From NCBI RefSeq assembly GCF_012027725.1, contig NZ_SJOU01000011.1, positions 1 through 64,000 on the forward strand: DNA of 64,000 bases. The letters are read 5' to 3'. Positions within the stretch are counted from its first letter, which is position 1, and each line of letters opens with the position of its first letter. This DNA comes from Olsenella sp. SW781. Lineage in GTDB: Bacteria; Actinomycetota; Coriobacteriia; Coriobacteriales; Atopobiaceae. Positions 33,973 through 42,206 of this stretch are shown piece by piece. The position numbers and the translations under genes are program-made. A model generated the notes under the pieces. It was not told where the DNA came from. It saw only the letters and a program-made list of their open reading frames with translations, and ran no database searches.

Positions 33973-34105
33973 CTATGCGGTTGTCCCGGCGGAGCGAAGT
34001 CCGCCTGTGGCAAGTATAGCGCTCCCCCAGGGCTTGTGTTCGCTCGGACAAAAGGCGGCCGTAGCGGGGCAAACGGCATGCCGAGAAAAACTTTGCCCTT
34101 CTCGC

Positions 34106-34152
34106 TTGCACTGTGTATAGGTGTGTATATACTGTACTTACCGGGTATACAC
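34106..34152 (+). promoter_or_regulatory. Promoter and operator of the ytrA-like operon
   Basis: TTGCAC-N16-TATACT is the core promoter (34106-34133). An inverted repeat GTGTATA-N16-TATACAC (34123-34152) overlaps the -10 and start site and has the GTxTA...TAxAC form typical of YtrA-subfamily GntR operators. An extra GTGTATA half site lies at 34113, inside the spacer. Confidence 0.75.
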
Positions 34153-34202
34153 GGTTGGCCCGCAGGAGACGTCCTGGCGGGCCGGCACGGAAGGACGACG
34201 AC

Positions 34203-34571
34203 TTGGACATCATCATCTCAACCTCGAGCGGCAGGCCCATCTACGAGCAGATCACCGACCAGATCAAGTCGGCGATCGTGACGGGCCAGCTCGCGGAGGG
34301 CGAGCAGCTCCCCTCGATCCGCGCCCTCGCCAACAGCCTGCGCGTGAGCGCCATCACCACCAAGCGCGCCTACGCGGACCTGGAGGCGGCGGGGCTCATC
34401 GAGACGGTGCAGGGCAAGGGCACCTACGTCGCCGGCGGAAACGCCGAGCTCATCCGCGAGGAGCAGATGAGGGAGGTCGAGGGGCTTCTCGCCAAGGCCG
34501 TGGAGCGCGGCCGCGGCGTCGGCCTCACCGACGACGAGCTGTCCGAGATGTTCGCCCTGGTACTGGAGTGA
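34203..34571 (+). CDS. GntR regulator, YtrA subfamily
   Basis: 122 aa from a TTG preceded by GGAAGGACGACGAC. GntR winged helix (PIYEQITDQIKSAIVTGQL, LPSIRALANSLRVSAITTK, GKGTYVA) plus a short C-terminal dimerisation helix pair, the size of YtrA-type proteins. These repress an ABC transporter operon and are released by cell-envelope antibiotics in known cases. The operator upstream overlaps its own promoter. Confidence 0.92.
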   Translation: MDIIISTSSGRPIYEQITDQIKSAIVTGQLAEGEQLPSIRALANSLRVSAITTKRAYADLEAAGLIETVQGKGTYVAGGNAELIREEQMREVEGLLAKAVERGRGVGLTDDELSEMFALVLE

Positions 34572-34574
34572 CGG

Positions 34575-34625
34575 AAAAGGGGACGGGTTATTTCTCTCAG
34601 AAAGAAAAAACACGTCCCCTTTTAC
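34575..34625 (+). repeat. Hairpin, member of the GGGGAC family
   Basis: AAAAGGGGACG and CGTCCCCTTTT arms enclose an inner TTTCT/AGAAA pairing. It lies between the GntR stop and the ABC ATPase gene, ending 14 bp before its ATG. It may cause partial termination inside the operon. Confidence 0.7.
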
Positions 34626-34639
34626 AGAAAGGACATCGC

Positions 34640-35530
34640 ATGAGCGGCAGTCTCATCGAGGCCCGCGGGCTCACCAAGCACTACAGCGCCTTCTCGCTCG
34701 AGGGCGTGGACCTCACCGTGAACGAGGGCGAGGTCGTAGGCTTCATCGGCCAGAACGGCGCCGGCAAGTCCACCACCATCAAGGCCCTTCTCGGCCTCTT
34801 CCCCACCGACGGCGGCACCTCGAGCGTGCTCGGCGTATCCAGCGACGAGCTCTCCCGACCGTCCGGCGCGGCGGTGAAGGAGCAGGTCGGCGTCGTCTTC
34901 GACGCGATCTCGCTCCCGGAGCACCTCAAGGTCGCGGACGTGGGGCGCATCTACGAGCGCACCTACGCCACCTGGGACGCTCATCGCTTCGAGCGCCTGG
35001 CCGCGCAGTTTGGCCTAGACGCCAAGAAGACGGTGAAGGAGCTCTCGCGCGGCATGGGTATGAAGCTCTCCCTGGCCTGCGCGCTCGCGCACGACGCGCG
35101 CCTGCTCATCCTCGACGAGGCCACGGCCGGCCTTGACCCGATGGCGCGCGACGAGGTGCTCGACCTGCTGCGCGACTTCGTGGCCGAGCCCGGCCGCGCG
35201 ATCCTCATGAGCAGCCACATCACGAGCGACCTCGAGCGCATCGCCGACCGCATCGTGTGCATCGACGCCGGGCGCATCGTCTTTGATCTGCCCAAGGACG
35301 TCATCACCGACGAGATGGGCGTCGCGCGCTGCCGCGTGGCGGACCTCGAGAGGATCGCGGACTCGGGCGTCGTCCCGGACGCCGAGCTGCGCTACCTGCG
35401 CCACGACTACGGCATCGACGTGCTCGTCCCCGACCGCTTTGCCTTTGCGGAGAGCTTCCCGGAGATTCCGGTAGACCGCATGACCATAGACGACTACATG
35501 ACCCTCACCCTGAAGGGCGGTGTCCGATAA
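34640..35530 (+). CDS. ABC transporter ATP-binding protein, YtrB-like
   Basis: 296 aa. Walker A GQNGAGKST (about residue 37), signature ELSRGMGMKLSL (Gly in place of a second Gly pair, as in YtrB-type ATPases), Walker B LLILDEATAGLDP, and switch His in MSSHITSD. A C-terminal domain of about 80 residues follows. Controlled by the GntR regulator. The permease gene overlaps by 1 bp (TAATG). Confidence 0.92.
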   Translation: MSGSLIEARGLTKHYSAFSLEGVDLTVNEGEVVGFIGQNGAGKSTTIKALLGLFPTDGGTSSVLGVSSDELSRPSGAAVKEQVGVVFDAISLPEHLKVADVGRIYERTYATWDAHRFERLAAQFGLDAKKTVKELSRGMGMKLSLACALAHDARLLILDEATAGLDPMARDEVLDLLRDFVAEPGRAILMSSHITSDLERIADRIVCIDAGRIVFDLPKDVITDEMGVARCRVADLERIADSGVVPDAELRYLRHDYGIDVLVPDRFAFAESFPEIPVDRMTIDDYMTLTLKGGVR

Positions 35531-36255
35531 TGAAGCGCGCGTTCCTCCTTGAGATGACGATCTTTCGCGACTACGCACGGCAGCTCGTGGGACTGGGGCT
35601 TCTCGTGAGCCTGTGCATCGGGCTCGGCATGCAGACGCCGCTCGCGATGCCGGCAACCCTCACCTGCATGTTCTTCATGATGAGCGCGATGGGTCTCGCC
35701 GCCTACGACCAGCTCAACCACTGGGAGCTCTTCCGGCTCACGCTGCCGCTCTCCCGGCGCGACGTCGTGCTCGGCCGCTACGCCGCCATCGTGGCGTTTG
35801 GCCTGCTCGGCATGGTCGTGGGGCTCGTGGCAGCACTCGCGGCGACGCTCGTCGTCTCGGCGGTCGGCGTGCCCGGCGAGGTCGGCGAGGCCTTCGCGTT
35901 CGATCCGGACATGCTCGGCGTCATGGCCGTCGTCACCTGCTTCACCCTGCTCATCGGCTCTGTGGTGGCGAGCGTCGTGACGCCGCTCTACTTCCGCCTA
36001 GGCCAGACCCGCGCCACGCAGATCCTGCCCACGGTGATCGTGCTGCTCTTCGTGGTACCCGTGGTCATTCTCGGCAACAGCGGCATGCTCGACGGCGGCA
36101 TCCCGGGCATGGAGCTCGTCTCCTCTGCGCTCGAGGCGCTCGACACGCCGAGCGGCATGGCCGTGGGCTGCGTGATTCTCGTGGCCCTGTCGGCCGTGGC
36201 GCTGGCGATCTCCGCCGCCGTCTCCCTCAAGCTCTACGAACGGCGCGAGCTGTAA
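35530..36255 (+). CDS. ABC-2 type permease of the YtrA-like system
   Basis: 241 aa with six membrane helices. It begins MKRAFLLEMTIFRDY and has the LTLPLSRRDVVLGRY motif after helix 2, as in ABC-2_membrane_5 permeases paired with YtrB-like ATPases. The pair probably exports or senses antimicrobial compounds. The stop codon lies 2 bp before a 101-nt perfect hairpin. Confidence 0.85.
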   Translation: MKRAFLLEMTIFRDYARQLVGLGLLVSLCIGLGMQTPLAMPATLTCMFFMMSAMGLAAYDQLNHWELFRLTLPLSRRDVVLGRYAAIVAFGLLGMVVGLVAALAATLVVSAVGVPGEVGEAFAFDPDMLGVMAVVTCFTLLIGSVVASVVTPLYFRLGQTRATQILPTVIVLLFVVPVVILGNSGMLDGGIPGMELVSSALEALDTPSGMAVGCVILVALSAVALAISAAVSLKLYERREL

Positions 36256-36256
36256 C

Positions 36257-36357
36257 GGGTCGCCTAAAAGGGGACGGGTGCATTTCTGGCAAGTTTTCTG
36301 AAAAGGGCATTTTCAGAAAACTTGCCAGAAATGCACCCGTCCCCTTTTAGGCGACCC
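36257..36357. repeat. Perfect 48-bp-arm hairpin of the GGGGAC family
   Basis: Two 48-base arms, exactly complementary, around a 5-nt loop (GGGCA). The arm runs from GGGTCGCCTAAAAGGGGACG to TTTCTGAAAA. Nearly the same sequence occurs at 37581-37711. It follows the permease stop and probably acts as terminator. Confidence 0.9.
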
Positions 36358-36464
36358 GCCCCCTTTTTACGGGCTTCGTAAGGGTCTTGATGGCTGCCCG
36401 TTAGGCGATGGGCGGGGACGTAAACTGGGGGCATCGCAGGCCAGTAAGAAAGGAGCCGGACCGC

Positions 36465-37586
36465 ATGCCCTCCTCCTTTGCCCAGCTCATCGCCGCATGG
36501 GGCATTCCCGTGGGATACATCGTCATGTGCATCATCGCGAACCGCGTTAACGCAATGCGGGCAGAGCGCGTCCCCGACGACCTCGCGCCAACGTCCACGG
36601 TGCCCGACATCCACCCCGCCCTTCTCGGTGCGCTTCGATACCGCCGGGAGGGGGACGTCAGGCGCGGGATGAATGCCTGCAGGGTCGCGCTTGCGACCCT
36701 CGTCTGCCTGATGGGCAGAGGGCACGTCACGCTTGAGGAGCGTCAGGGGGCGAACGAGGAGGATGCGACGGGCGAGCAGGACGGCCCGATCTCCACGGGG
36801 AGGCGGCGCGGTCAGAAGCGCAAGCGATACTCAACCGACCAGCGGACCCTCGACTTCGGCTCCGGCCTCTGGATCGAGGTCCGCGCGAAGGACCTCGGCC
36901 GCTACGACCGCGAGGCGGTCGACCTCTTGATGCCCGAGGGCGCCCGCGAGGCCAGCGTCGCCGAGCTGTGCGGGAGAATCGGCTCCGGGGACACCTACCG
37001 TCCGCTCGAGAGGTTCCTCGGGCAGTACTCCAACGACCTGCTTGGCGCTGGCCTTGCGCGCAGCACGAGCGTGCTCTCCCAGCTCCTGTTCAGCGGCCCC
37101 GTCTCCGTACTCGCGTGCTTCTGGTGCCTGCTTGGGCCAGCGATGGCGAACATGGAGCCGGGGCCCGTGTTCGCCCCCGTCGCCTGCGTCCTCATGATTG
37201 CCATCATGATCTGCCGCGGCGCCCTCGTGGACCTCGGGCCCCGGCTCACGCCGGCCGGAGCCAGGATTCTCGGCCAGGCGAACGCCAACGTGCGCTGGGC
37301 GGAGGGCGTGTGTTGCGGGGACATCGACCCAGGCCAGGACCTCACGCCCGAGAACGTCACAAGGCTCCTCTCCGTCCTTCTCGCCACGGGCAACGTCGAG
37401 GATGCCTCCGACCTCGCAGACCTCCTCGCTCGCGAGGGATATGCGGACGACCCCGACGCAGCCGGTGCGCCGTCGGCGGTGAGGCTCTGCGCGCGCCGCA
37501 CCTACATGGACGTTGATCCGTCATCGAGGTGGCACAAGCGCTCCCCCGCGTGGCTTCTTGTGCACAAGGCCGAGGAGCCCTCGTAA
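36465..37586 (+). CDS. Membrane protein of unknown function
   Basis: 373 aa. One hydrophobic helix at about 8-27 (GIPVGYIVMCIIANRVN), a cytoplasmic basic region (about 100-125; GRRRGQKRKRY), and two hydrophobic helices at about 205-255. The pattern resembles the C-terminal part of DUF2207-like membrane proteins but I cannot confirm it. GAAAGGAG precedes the ATG at 36465. It is a single gene enclosed by two near-identical long hairpins (36257 and 37581), as if it were a cassette. Confidence 0.6.
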   Translation: MPSSFAQLIAAWGIPVGYIVMCIIANRVNAMRAERVPDDLAPTSTVPDIHPALLGALRYRREGDVRRGMNACRVALATLVCLMGRGHVTLEERQGANEEDATGEQDGPISTGRRRGQKRKRYSTDQRTLDFGSGLWIEVRAKDLGRYDREAVDLLMPEGAREASVAELCGRIGSGDTYRPLERFLGQYSNDLLGAGLARSTSVLSQLLFSGPVSVLACFWCLLGPAMANMEPGPVFAPVACVLMIAIMICRGALVDLGPRLTPAGARILGQANANVRWAEGVCCGDIDPGQDLTPENVTRLLSVLLATGNVEDASDLADLLAREGYADDPDAAGAPSAVRLCARRTYMDVDPSSRWHKRSPAWLLVHKAEEPS

Positions 37587-37711
37587 AAAGGGGGCGGGTT
37601 GCCTAAAAGGGGACGGGTGCATTTCTGGCAAGTTTTCTGAAAAGGGCATTCTCAGAAAACTTGCCAGAAATGCACCCGTCCCCTTTTAGGCAACCCGCCC
37701 CCTTTTTACGA
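37581..37711. repeat. 131-nt hairpin, second copy of the 36257 repeat
   Basis: Arms start TCGTAAAAAGGGGGCGGGTT and continue with the same GCCTAAAAGGGGACGGGTGC block as at 36257. The outer part has changed (GTTGCC for GTCGCC) with the matching change in the other arm. It contains the stop codons of the genes on both sides, 37586 (+) and 37686 (-). Confidence 0.9.
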
Positions 37712-38468
37712 GCACGTGCTCGAGGGCGCCGGAGCCGTGGAGCGGGGCACCGCAGCTCACGACCTCGCGGGCCAGCGCGGCGTCGGCGACCACGCTGCCG
37801 GCGATGAGGTCCGCGCCCGCGTCCAGTACCGGCGCGCAGATCGCGGCCGACGGGCCCACCACGCAGGTGAGCGCGCCGCGCGAAAGCTCCAGCAGCCGCG
37901 GCATGGTCTTGTTGGCGAGCGTCATGCCCGTCATGATGGCGAGGTCCGCGCCCGGCAGCAGGTACTCGCAGGCGGTGTCGGGCAGGTCCGTGTCCGCGCG
38001 GGCGGCGCGCTCCAGCACGGCAACCTCCGCGTGCTCCGCGATGGCCGCGAGATGCGGAAAGTGACCGACCACCACCGCGCGGGGCCGCGAGCCGTCGTTC
38101 TTCTCGGCCGCCATGCGCGCGGCAACCGGGGCCAGGAACACGAACGGATCCACGCTCTCCGCGCCCTCTACCAGGTCCAGCGCACCCAGCCGCTCGCGTT
38201 GGTTGTGCCAGGCGTTGAGCGCTGCCACGCCCACCGACGCCACCTCGAAGTCCCACGACTTCGCGCACTCCGCGAGCTCGCGCAGGGGACGGCCCGCCCA
38301 GCCGCGCTCCATGCGCAGGCGCGCGCCGCCGCGATGGAGCGCGGCCACGCCCGTCCCGCACTCGGCCTCGACGAGGCAGTGGTGGGCGCCCATGACCACG
38401 TGTCGCACAAGCGCGCCCTCGGGAACCTGGGCGATCATTCGGTCGTAGAGCGACCACGCTTCTGTCAT
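37686..38468 (-). CDS. DUF364/DUF4213 Rossmann-like heavy-metal chelation protein
   Basis: 260 aa. N-terminal DUF4213 part followed by the DUF364 domain: VVVGHFPHLAAIAEH, then LPDTACEYLLPGADLAIMTG, TLANKTMPRLLEL, and VVGPSAAICAPVL. These proteins often accompany metal transporters and molybdenum/selenium loci and are predicted to bind metals or metallophores. The last four codons (GRVA, stop) lie in the 37581 hairpin. Divergent from the THEP1-like gene with a 33-bp gap. AEKND is encoded by the dispersed motif (38097). Confidence 0.82.
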   Translation of the reverse strand: MTEAWSLYDRMIAQVPEGALVRHVVMGAHHCLVEAECGTGVAALHRGGARLRMERGWAGRPLRELAECAKSWDFEVASVGVAALNAWHNQRERLGALDLVEGAESVDPFVFLAPVAARMAAEKNDGSRPRAVVVGHFPHLAAIAEHAEVAVLERAARADTDLPDTACEYLLPGADLAIMTGMTLANKTMPRLLELSRGALTCVVGPSAAICAPVLDAGADLIAGSVVADAALAREVVSCGAPLHGSGALEHVLVKRGRVA

Positions 38469-38501
38469 TATTTCCTCCAAGGCACAGATGGGGGGGGCGG
38501 C

Positions 38502-39050
38502 ATGCTGTTCATTCTCACCGGAGACATACGGTCGGGCAAGACCACGTGGCTCGAGGCGCGCGTGCGCGAGCTCGAGGCGGCGGGCGTGCCTGTGCGCGGC
38601 GTGCTCGCTCCGGGCGTCTGGCGCGGCGGCGAGAAGGTCGGAATCGAGAACGCGCTCCTGCCCTCGCGTGAGCGCGTCCTTCTCGCCACTCCTGCCGGAG
38701 GTGGGTGCTCGGCCGGCCTGGGCTGGGACTTCGACGCCGCGGCGCTCGCCCGCGTGAACGCGCACCTCAGCCGGCTTGCCGCAAAGACAGGCGAGAAGGA
38801 CGCGCGCCCCGGGCTCCTCGCCATCGACGAGGTCGGCCCGCTCGAGCTGCGCCGCGGCGGCGGGCTCACCGCGGCGCTCGAGCTGCTGGACGCCGGTCCC
38901 GCGCCGACCTGGCCTCACGCGCTCGTGGTCGTGCGCTCGGCGCTGGCTGAGGAGGCTGCCGCCCGCTGGCGCCCCGCGTGGGGCTCCGTCGAGGTTCTGC
39001 GCTCCGACGAGCGGGGCAGGCGGCGCCTCTTGGAGCACATACCCGGCTAA
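38502..39050 (+). CDS. Nucleoside-triphosphatase, THEP1/DUF2478-like
   Basis: 182 aa. Walker A GDIRSGKTTWLEARV at the very start and Walker B LLAIDEVGPLELR match the THEP1 NTPase family. In many anaerobes these genes lie next to molybdopterin or metal importers. The ATG follows a GATGGGGGGGG purine run. Two dispersed motifs lie within the gene (38676 as V-L-L-A, 38793 as GEKDA in a loop). Confidence 0.8.
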   Translation: MLFILTGDIRSGKTTWLEARVRELEAAGVPVRGVLAPGVWRGGEKVGIENALLPSRERVLLATPAGGGCSAGLGWDFDAAALARVNAHLSRLAAKTGEKDARPGLLAIDEVGPLELRRGGGLTAALELLDAGPAPTWPHALVVVRSALAEEAAARWRPAWGSVEVLRSDERGRRRLLEHIPG

Positions 39051-39076
39051 CGGGCGCCACGCGGCGTCCGAGAGAG

Positions 39077-39199
39077 GATTGTCTGTGATTTCTATCGCTC
39101 CCCACGAGTAGGGGCATGGTAGCTGATTCGCCTACCTGCGGATTCTCGACCATGCATCGTGTCCATACTCGCCAGGAGCCCATGAAATCACAGACAATC
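39077..39199. terminator. Inverted repeat between convergent genes
   Basis: 16-bp perfect arms, GATTGTCTGTGATTTC at 39077 and its complement at 39184, enclose 91 nt that hold smaller hairpins (CCCCACGAGTAGGGG). The genes on both sides converge here, so it may be a bidirectional terminator, or a small non-autonomous element. Confidence 0.55.
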
Positions 39200-39204
39200 T
39201 CCCC

Positions 39205-40314
39205 CTACTCGCGCACGGCGCCGCGCATCAGCGCGTCGTACTCCTCGTCCGTGAGGTCGTGGCCATAGAAGAGCTGGTAGTACTCCCCCACCACGTCGCG
39301 CAGGTCATCGTCGAAGCGCTCCGGGTAGCACAGGCGCGCGTACCACTGCAGGCCGATGATCTGGTTGACCGAGGCCGGCATGGAAATCCAGTTGTAGGGC
39401 TCGCTCGGTGCGCGGAAGTAGTTGCCGGACTTGATGGCGCTGAGCTCGGCCCAGGCGGGCTCGTCGCCCACAGTGTCGTAGATCGAGTCGCCCACGAAGA
39501 CGATGAGCTCGGGGTCCCAGAGCGCGATCTGCTCGAGGCCGATCTCGTTGCCCTTGCCGCTGGACGATGGGTCGTCCACCACCACAACGTTCTCGGAGCA
39601 CAGGTCGATGATTCCGGACTGGAAGCCGCCGCGCGCCATCGCGTTAGTGCCGGTGTCACCGAGCAGGTACGCCGCACGCGGGCGCTCGTCCTCGGACACC
39701 TCCGCGACGACGGCCTCGACCTCGGCAACGGCATCGCGGCAGTAGTCCGCCAGCTCGGCGGCCTTCTCGGAGTCCAGGATGTCAGCAAGCTGGTCGTAGA
39801 GGTCGGCGTAGCTGTGGAGGTCGGTCGAGTCGATGTGCACGCACGGGATGCCGATCTGCTCCTGCAGCGTGTCCAGCTCCTCGGCGAGCGAGTCCTTGGC
39901 CTCGCCAACGTCGATGATCAGCTGCGGGTCTGCCGCGGCGACGGCCTCCTTGTTGAAGTCGCCCTTGCCGCCGTAGATCTGGCCAAAGACCGGCAGGTCG
40001 GCGAGGTCCTCGCCAAGGTAGGCGAGCTGCTCGTCCGTGAGCTCGCCAGAGAGGCCGACCATCTTCTCGGGAGCCACCGTGAGCAGCACCTGCTGCGCCA
40101 CGGGGCCGGAAGCCGCGATGCGCTCGACCTCGGTCGGAATCTCCACCTCGCGCCCGAGCGAGTCCGTGACCACGCGCGTTGCGGCCTGCTCCGCCGCGGG
40201 CTGCTGGCTGTCGGGCTGCTGACCGGACTCCGCCGCCGGCGTGCCCCCGCACGCCCCGAGCGACACCGCCACCGCGAGCGCCGCAACTGCCGACAAGAAC
40301 GTTCTTCTCCTCAC
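39205..40314 (-). CDS. Metal-chelate ABC transporter substrate-binding lipoprotein
   Basis: 369 aa. Signal peptide with lipobox SLGAC (Cys22), then a type III (FepB/BtuF-like) binding fold: RVVTDSLGREVEIPTEVERI start, DPQLIIDVG, and the long backbone helix. Family members bind Fe-siderophores, heme, cobalamin or, as in MolA, molybdate/tungstate. The Mo/Se neighbours and coupling to yqeB-xdhC make an oxyanion such as molybdate worth testing. The start overlaps the ATPase stop by ATGA. Confidence 0.88.
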   Translation of the reverse strand: MRRRTFLSAVAALAVAVSLGACGGTPAAESGQQPDSQQPAAEQAATRVVTDSLGREVEIPTEVERIAASGPVAQQVLLTVAPEKMVGLSGELTDEQLAYLGEDLADLPVFGQIYGGKGDFNKEAVAAADPQLIIDVGEAKDSLAEELDTLQEQIGIPCVHIDSTDLHSYADLYDQLADILDSEKAAELADYCRDAVAEVEAVVAEVSEDERPRAAYLLGDTGTNAMARGGFQSGIIDLCSENVVVVDDPSSSGKGNEIGLEQIALWDPELIVFVGDSIYDTVGDEPAWAELSAIKSGNYFRAPSEPYNWISMPASVNQIIGLQWYARLCYPERFDDDLRDVVGEYYQLFYGHDLTDEEYDALMRGAVRE

Positions 40315-41129
40315 TTCTTCTCCCTTCCCGATGTTACGAAGGGACTGTCCCTTCGTAACATTTCCGTAGGCACGCAGGCGCGCACCTTGTCGTTATGGAG
40401 CGAGCTGACCTCCACGGGCAGGCCGTAGAGCTCGCTCAGGAGCGGCCCGGTGATGACGTCCGCCGGGGCGCCGCACGCGCGGACGCGCCCGCCGTCGAGC
40501 GCGAGCACCGTGTCCGCGTAGAGGTAGGCCAGGTCGGGCGCGTGCGTGGACGCGATCACCGAGAGCCCCTCGCTCGCGAGCCGTCGCACGACCGCCATCA
40601 CGCGCGCCGTGTTGCCAAAGTCGAGCGCGCTCGTGGGCTCGTCCATCACGATCGAGCGCGCGTCCTGCGCGATGGCGCGGGCGATAAGAACGAGCTGCCG
40701 CTCACCGCCCGAGACCTGCATGAAGCTCCGGTGCGCGAGGTGCGCCACGCCCACGCGCTCGAGCGCCTCTTCGGCGCGGGCGCGGTCGGCCGCGGCAGGC
40801 GCGCGCAGCGGCCCCAGGCGCGACGCCGCGCTCATGAGCACCACGTCGAGCACCTCGTAGTCAAAGACCTGCGCGTGGCTCTGCGGGACAAAGGCCATCT
40901 CGCGGGCGCGCTCGGCCACGGAGAGCTCTCCGAGCGGCCGACCGTTCACGAGGATGGTCCCCGCGCGTGGCCGCTCGAGGCCCAGGATGCAGCGGAAGAG
41001 CGTCGTCTTGCCCACGCCGTTGGGCCCGAGCACGCACGCGAGCTCGCCGTCCGCAACGGAGAGGTCCACGCCCTCGAGCACCGCGTGGTCGCCGTAGGAG
41101 AAGCTGAGGCCGGAGATCTCGAAGCTCAT
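40311..41129 (-). CDS. Metal-chelate ABC transporter ATP-binding protein
   Basis: 272 aa. Walker A GPNGVGKTTLF (about residue 35), Q-loop FVPQSHAQ, signature VSGGERQLV, Walker B SIVMDEPTSALD, switch His in IASTHAPD; FecE/BtuD/MolC type. The final 19 residues (from MLRRDSPFV) are encoded by an inserted hairpin repeat and are not part of the family domain. Overlaps the substrate-binding protein gene by 4 bp. Confidence 0.92.
   Translation of the reverse strand: MSFEISGLSFSYGDHAVLEGVDLSVADGELACVLGPNGVGKTTLFRCILGLERPRAGTILVNGRPLGELSVAERAREMAFVPQSHAQVFDYEVLDVVLMSAASRLGPLRAPAAADRARAEEALERVGVAHLAHRSFMQVSGGERQLVLIARAIAQDARSIVMDEPTSALDFGNTARVMAVVRRLASEGLSVIASTHAPDLAYLYADTVLALDGGRVRACGAPADVITGPLLSELYGLPVEVSSLHNDKVRACVPTEMLRRDSPFVTSGREKK
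40332..40360. repeat. Hairpin inside the 3' end of the ATPase gene
   Basis: Perfect palindrome apart from the centre: TGTTACGAAGGGA and TCCCTTCGTAACA around CTG. It is translated as the last part of the ATPase (MLRRDSPFVTS). Member of the GGGAC-core family. Confidence 0.85.
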
Positions 41130-41130
41130 G

Positions 41131-41206
41131 TCAGCCGCGCCCCCTCTCGCCCGCCGCGAGGCCGGGACGCCAGGTTCTTCTCGCCCGCATCAGCCGCGCC
41201 CCCTCT
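41131..41206. repeat. Direct repeat flanking a dispersed motif
   Basis: TCAGCCGCGCCCCCTCT occurs at 41131 and again at 41190, 59 bp apart. The right copy is the 3' end of the permease gene. Between them lies a motif copy (41174). This looks like a tandem duplication of the gene end. Confidence 0.8.
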
Positions 41207-42206
41207 TCACGATGAGCCACAGGAAGAACGGGGCGCCCACCACCGACGTGAGGATCCCGATGGGGATCTCCGCCGTGAGCGCGAGGCGCGCGATGTCGTC
41301 GACCACCAGCAGAAACGTGGCGCCCGCGAGCATGCTGGCCGGCAGGAGGTGCCGGTAGTCGCTGCCCACGAGTCCGCGCGCGAGGTGCGGCACCACGAGC
41401 CCCACCCAGCCGATGAGCCCCGAGACCGCCACGCTCGCCGCGGTCACGAGGGCCGAGAAGAGCACGGCCACGGCGCGCACGCGCGGGGCGTTCACGCCCA
41501 TGGAGAGCGCCTCGTCGTCGGACATCGTGAGAACGTTGAGGCGCCAGCGCATGGCCATGAGGCCGGTGAGGCCAATCGCGATGGGTGCGGCCGCCAGCGC
41601 GAGGTCGGCCACCTTGGCGCCGTTGAACGAGCCGAGCAGCCAGAACGTGATGGCCTGCAGCTGGTTGGACGGGTCGGCCACAAGCTTGGCGTAGGAGACG
41701 CCGGCCTCGAAGAGCGACTTCACCATGATGCCGGCGAGCACGGTGACAAGGATCCGGTTGCCACGCGCCCGGCTGCTCACCAGCAGCACGATGCCCACCG
41801 CGGCGAGCGAGACGGCAAAGGCGGAGCCGGAGATCGCGAGCGAGCCAGCCCCCGCGAGGATGGCCCAGCACGCACCGAACGCCGCGCCCTGCGACGCGCC
41901 CAGGAAGTCCGGCGAGACGAGCGGGTTCTGGAAGATGCCCTGGAATGCGGCGCCGGCGGCAGAGAGGCTCGCGCCCACGAGGATCACCAGCAGGATGCGC
42001 GGCAGGCGCACGTTGAAGAAGAGCGTCTCCTGCTGCGCGGAGAAGTCGCCGAGGCCGGGCTCCACGCGGGAGAGCAGCAGCTCGAGCGCGTCGACCGGGC
42101 CGATGGGATAGCGGCCGAGCGCCAGCGAGACGAGCACGACGGCCACGAGCAGCGCAGCGAGAAGGGCTATGAGCCTGCCGGGGTGTCTGCGGGCGAGGGC
42201 CGTCAT
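41190..42206 (-). CDS. FecCD/BtuC-type ABC permease
   Basis: 338 aa with about nine membrane helices. Family motifs: VRLPRILLVILVGASLSAAG, FQGIFQNPLVSPDFLGASQG, the EAA-like loop RARAVAVLFSA, and GWVGLVVPHLAR. It works with the ATPase and binding protein encoded downstream. Its start overlaps the yqeB-xdhC stop by ATGA, so the Mo-hydroxylase maturation gene and the importer share one transcript. Confidence 0.92.
   Translation of the reverse strand: MTALARRHPGRLIALLAALLVAVVLVSLALGRYPIGPVDALELLLSRVEPGLGDFSAQQETLFFNVRLPRILLVILVGASLSAAGAAFQGIFQNPLVSPDFLGASQGAAFGACWAILAGAGSLAISGSAFAVSLAAVGIVLLVSSRARGNRILVTVLAGIMVKSLFEAGVSYAKLVADPSNQLQAITFWLLGSFNGAKVADLALAAAPIAIGLTGLMAMRWRLNVLTMSDDEALSMGVNAPRVRAVAVLFSALVTAASVAVSGLIGWVGLVVPHLARGLVGSDYRHLLPASMLAGATFLLVVDDIARLALTAEIPIGILTSVVGAPFFLWLIVKRGRG

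Noticed and set aside
32221-34281. Long open frame (over 680 codons) on the plus strand opposite thiM/thiC
   Set aside because: It is a shadow of GC-rich codon use on the other strand. It has no ribosome binding site or recognisable domain and runs through the TPP riboswitch.
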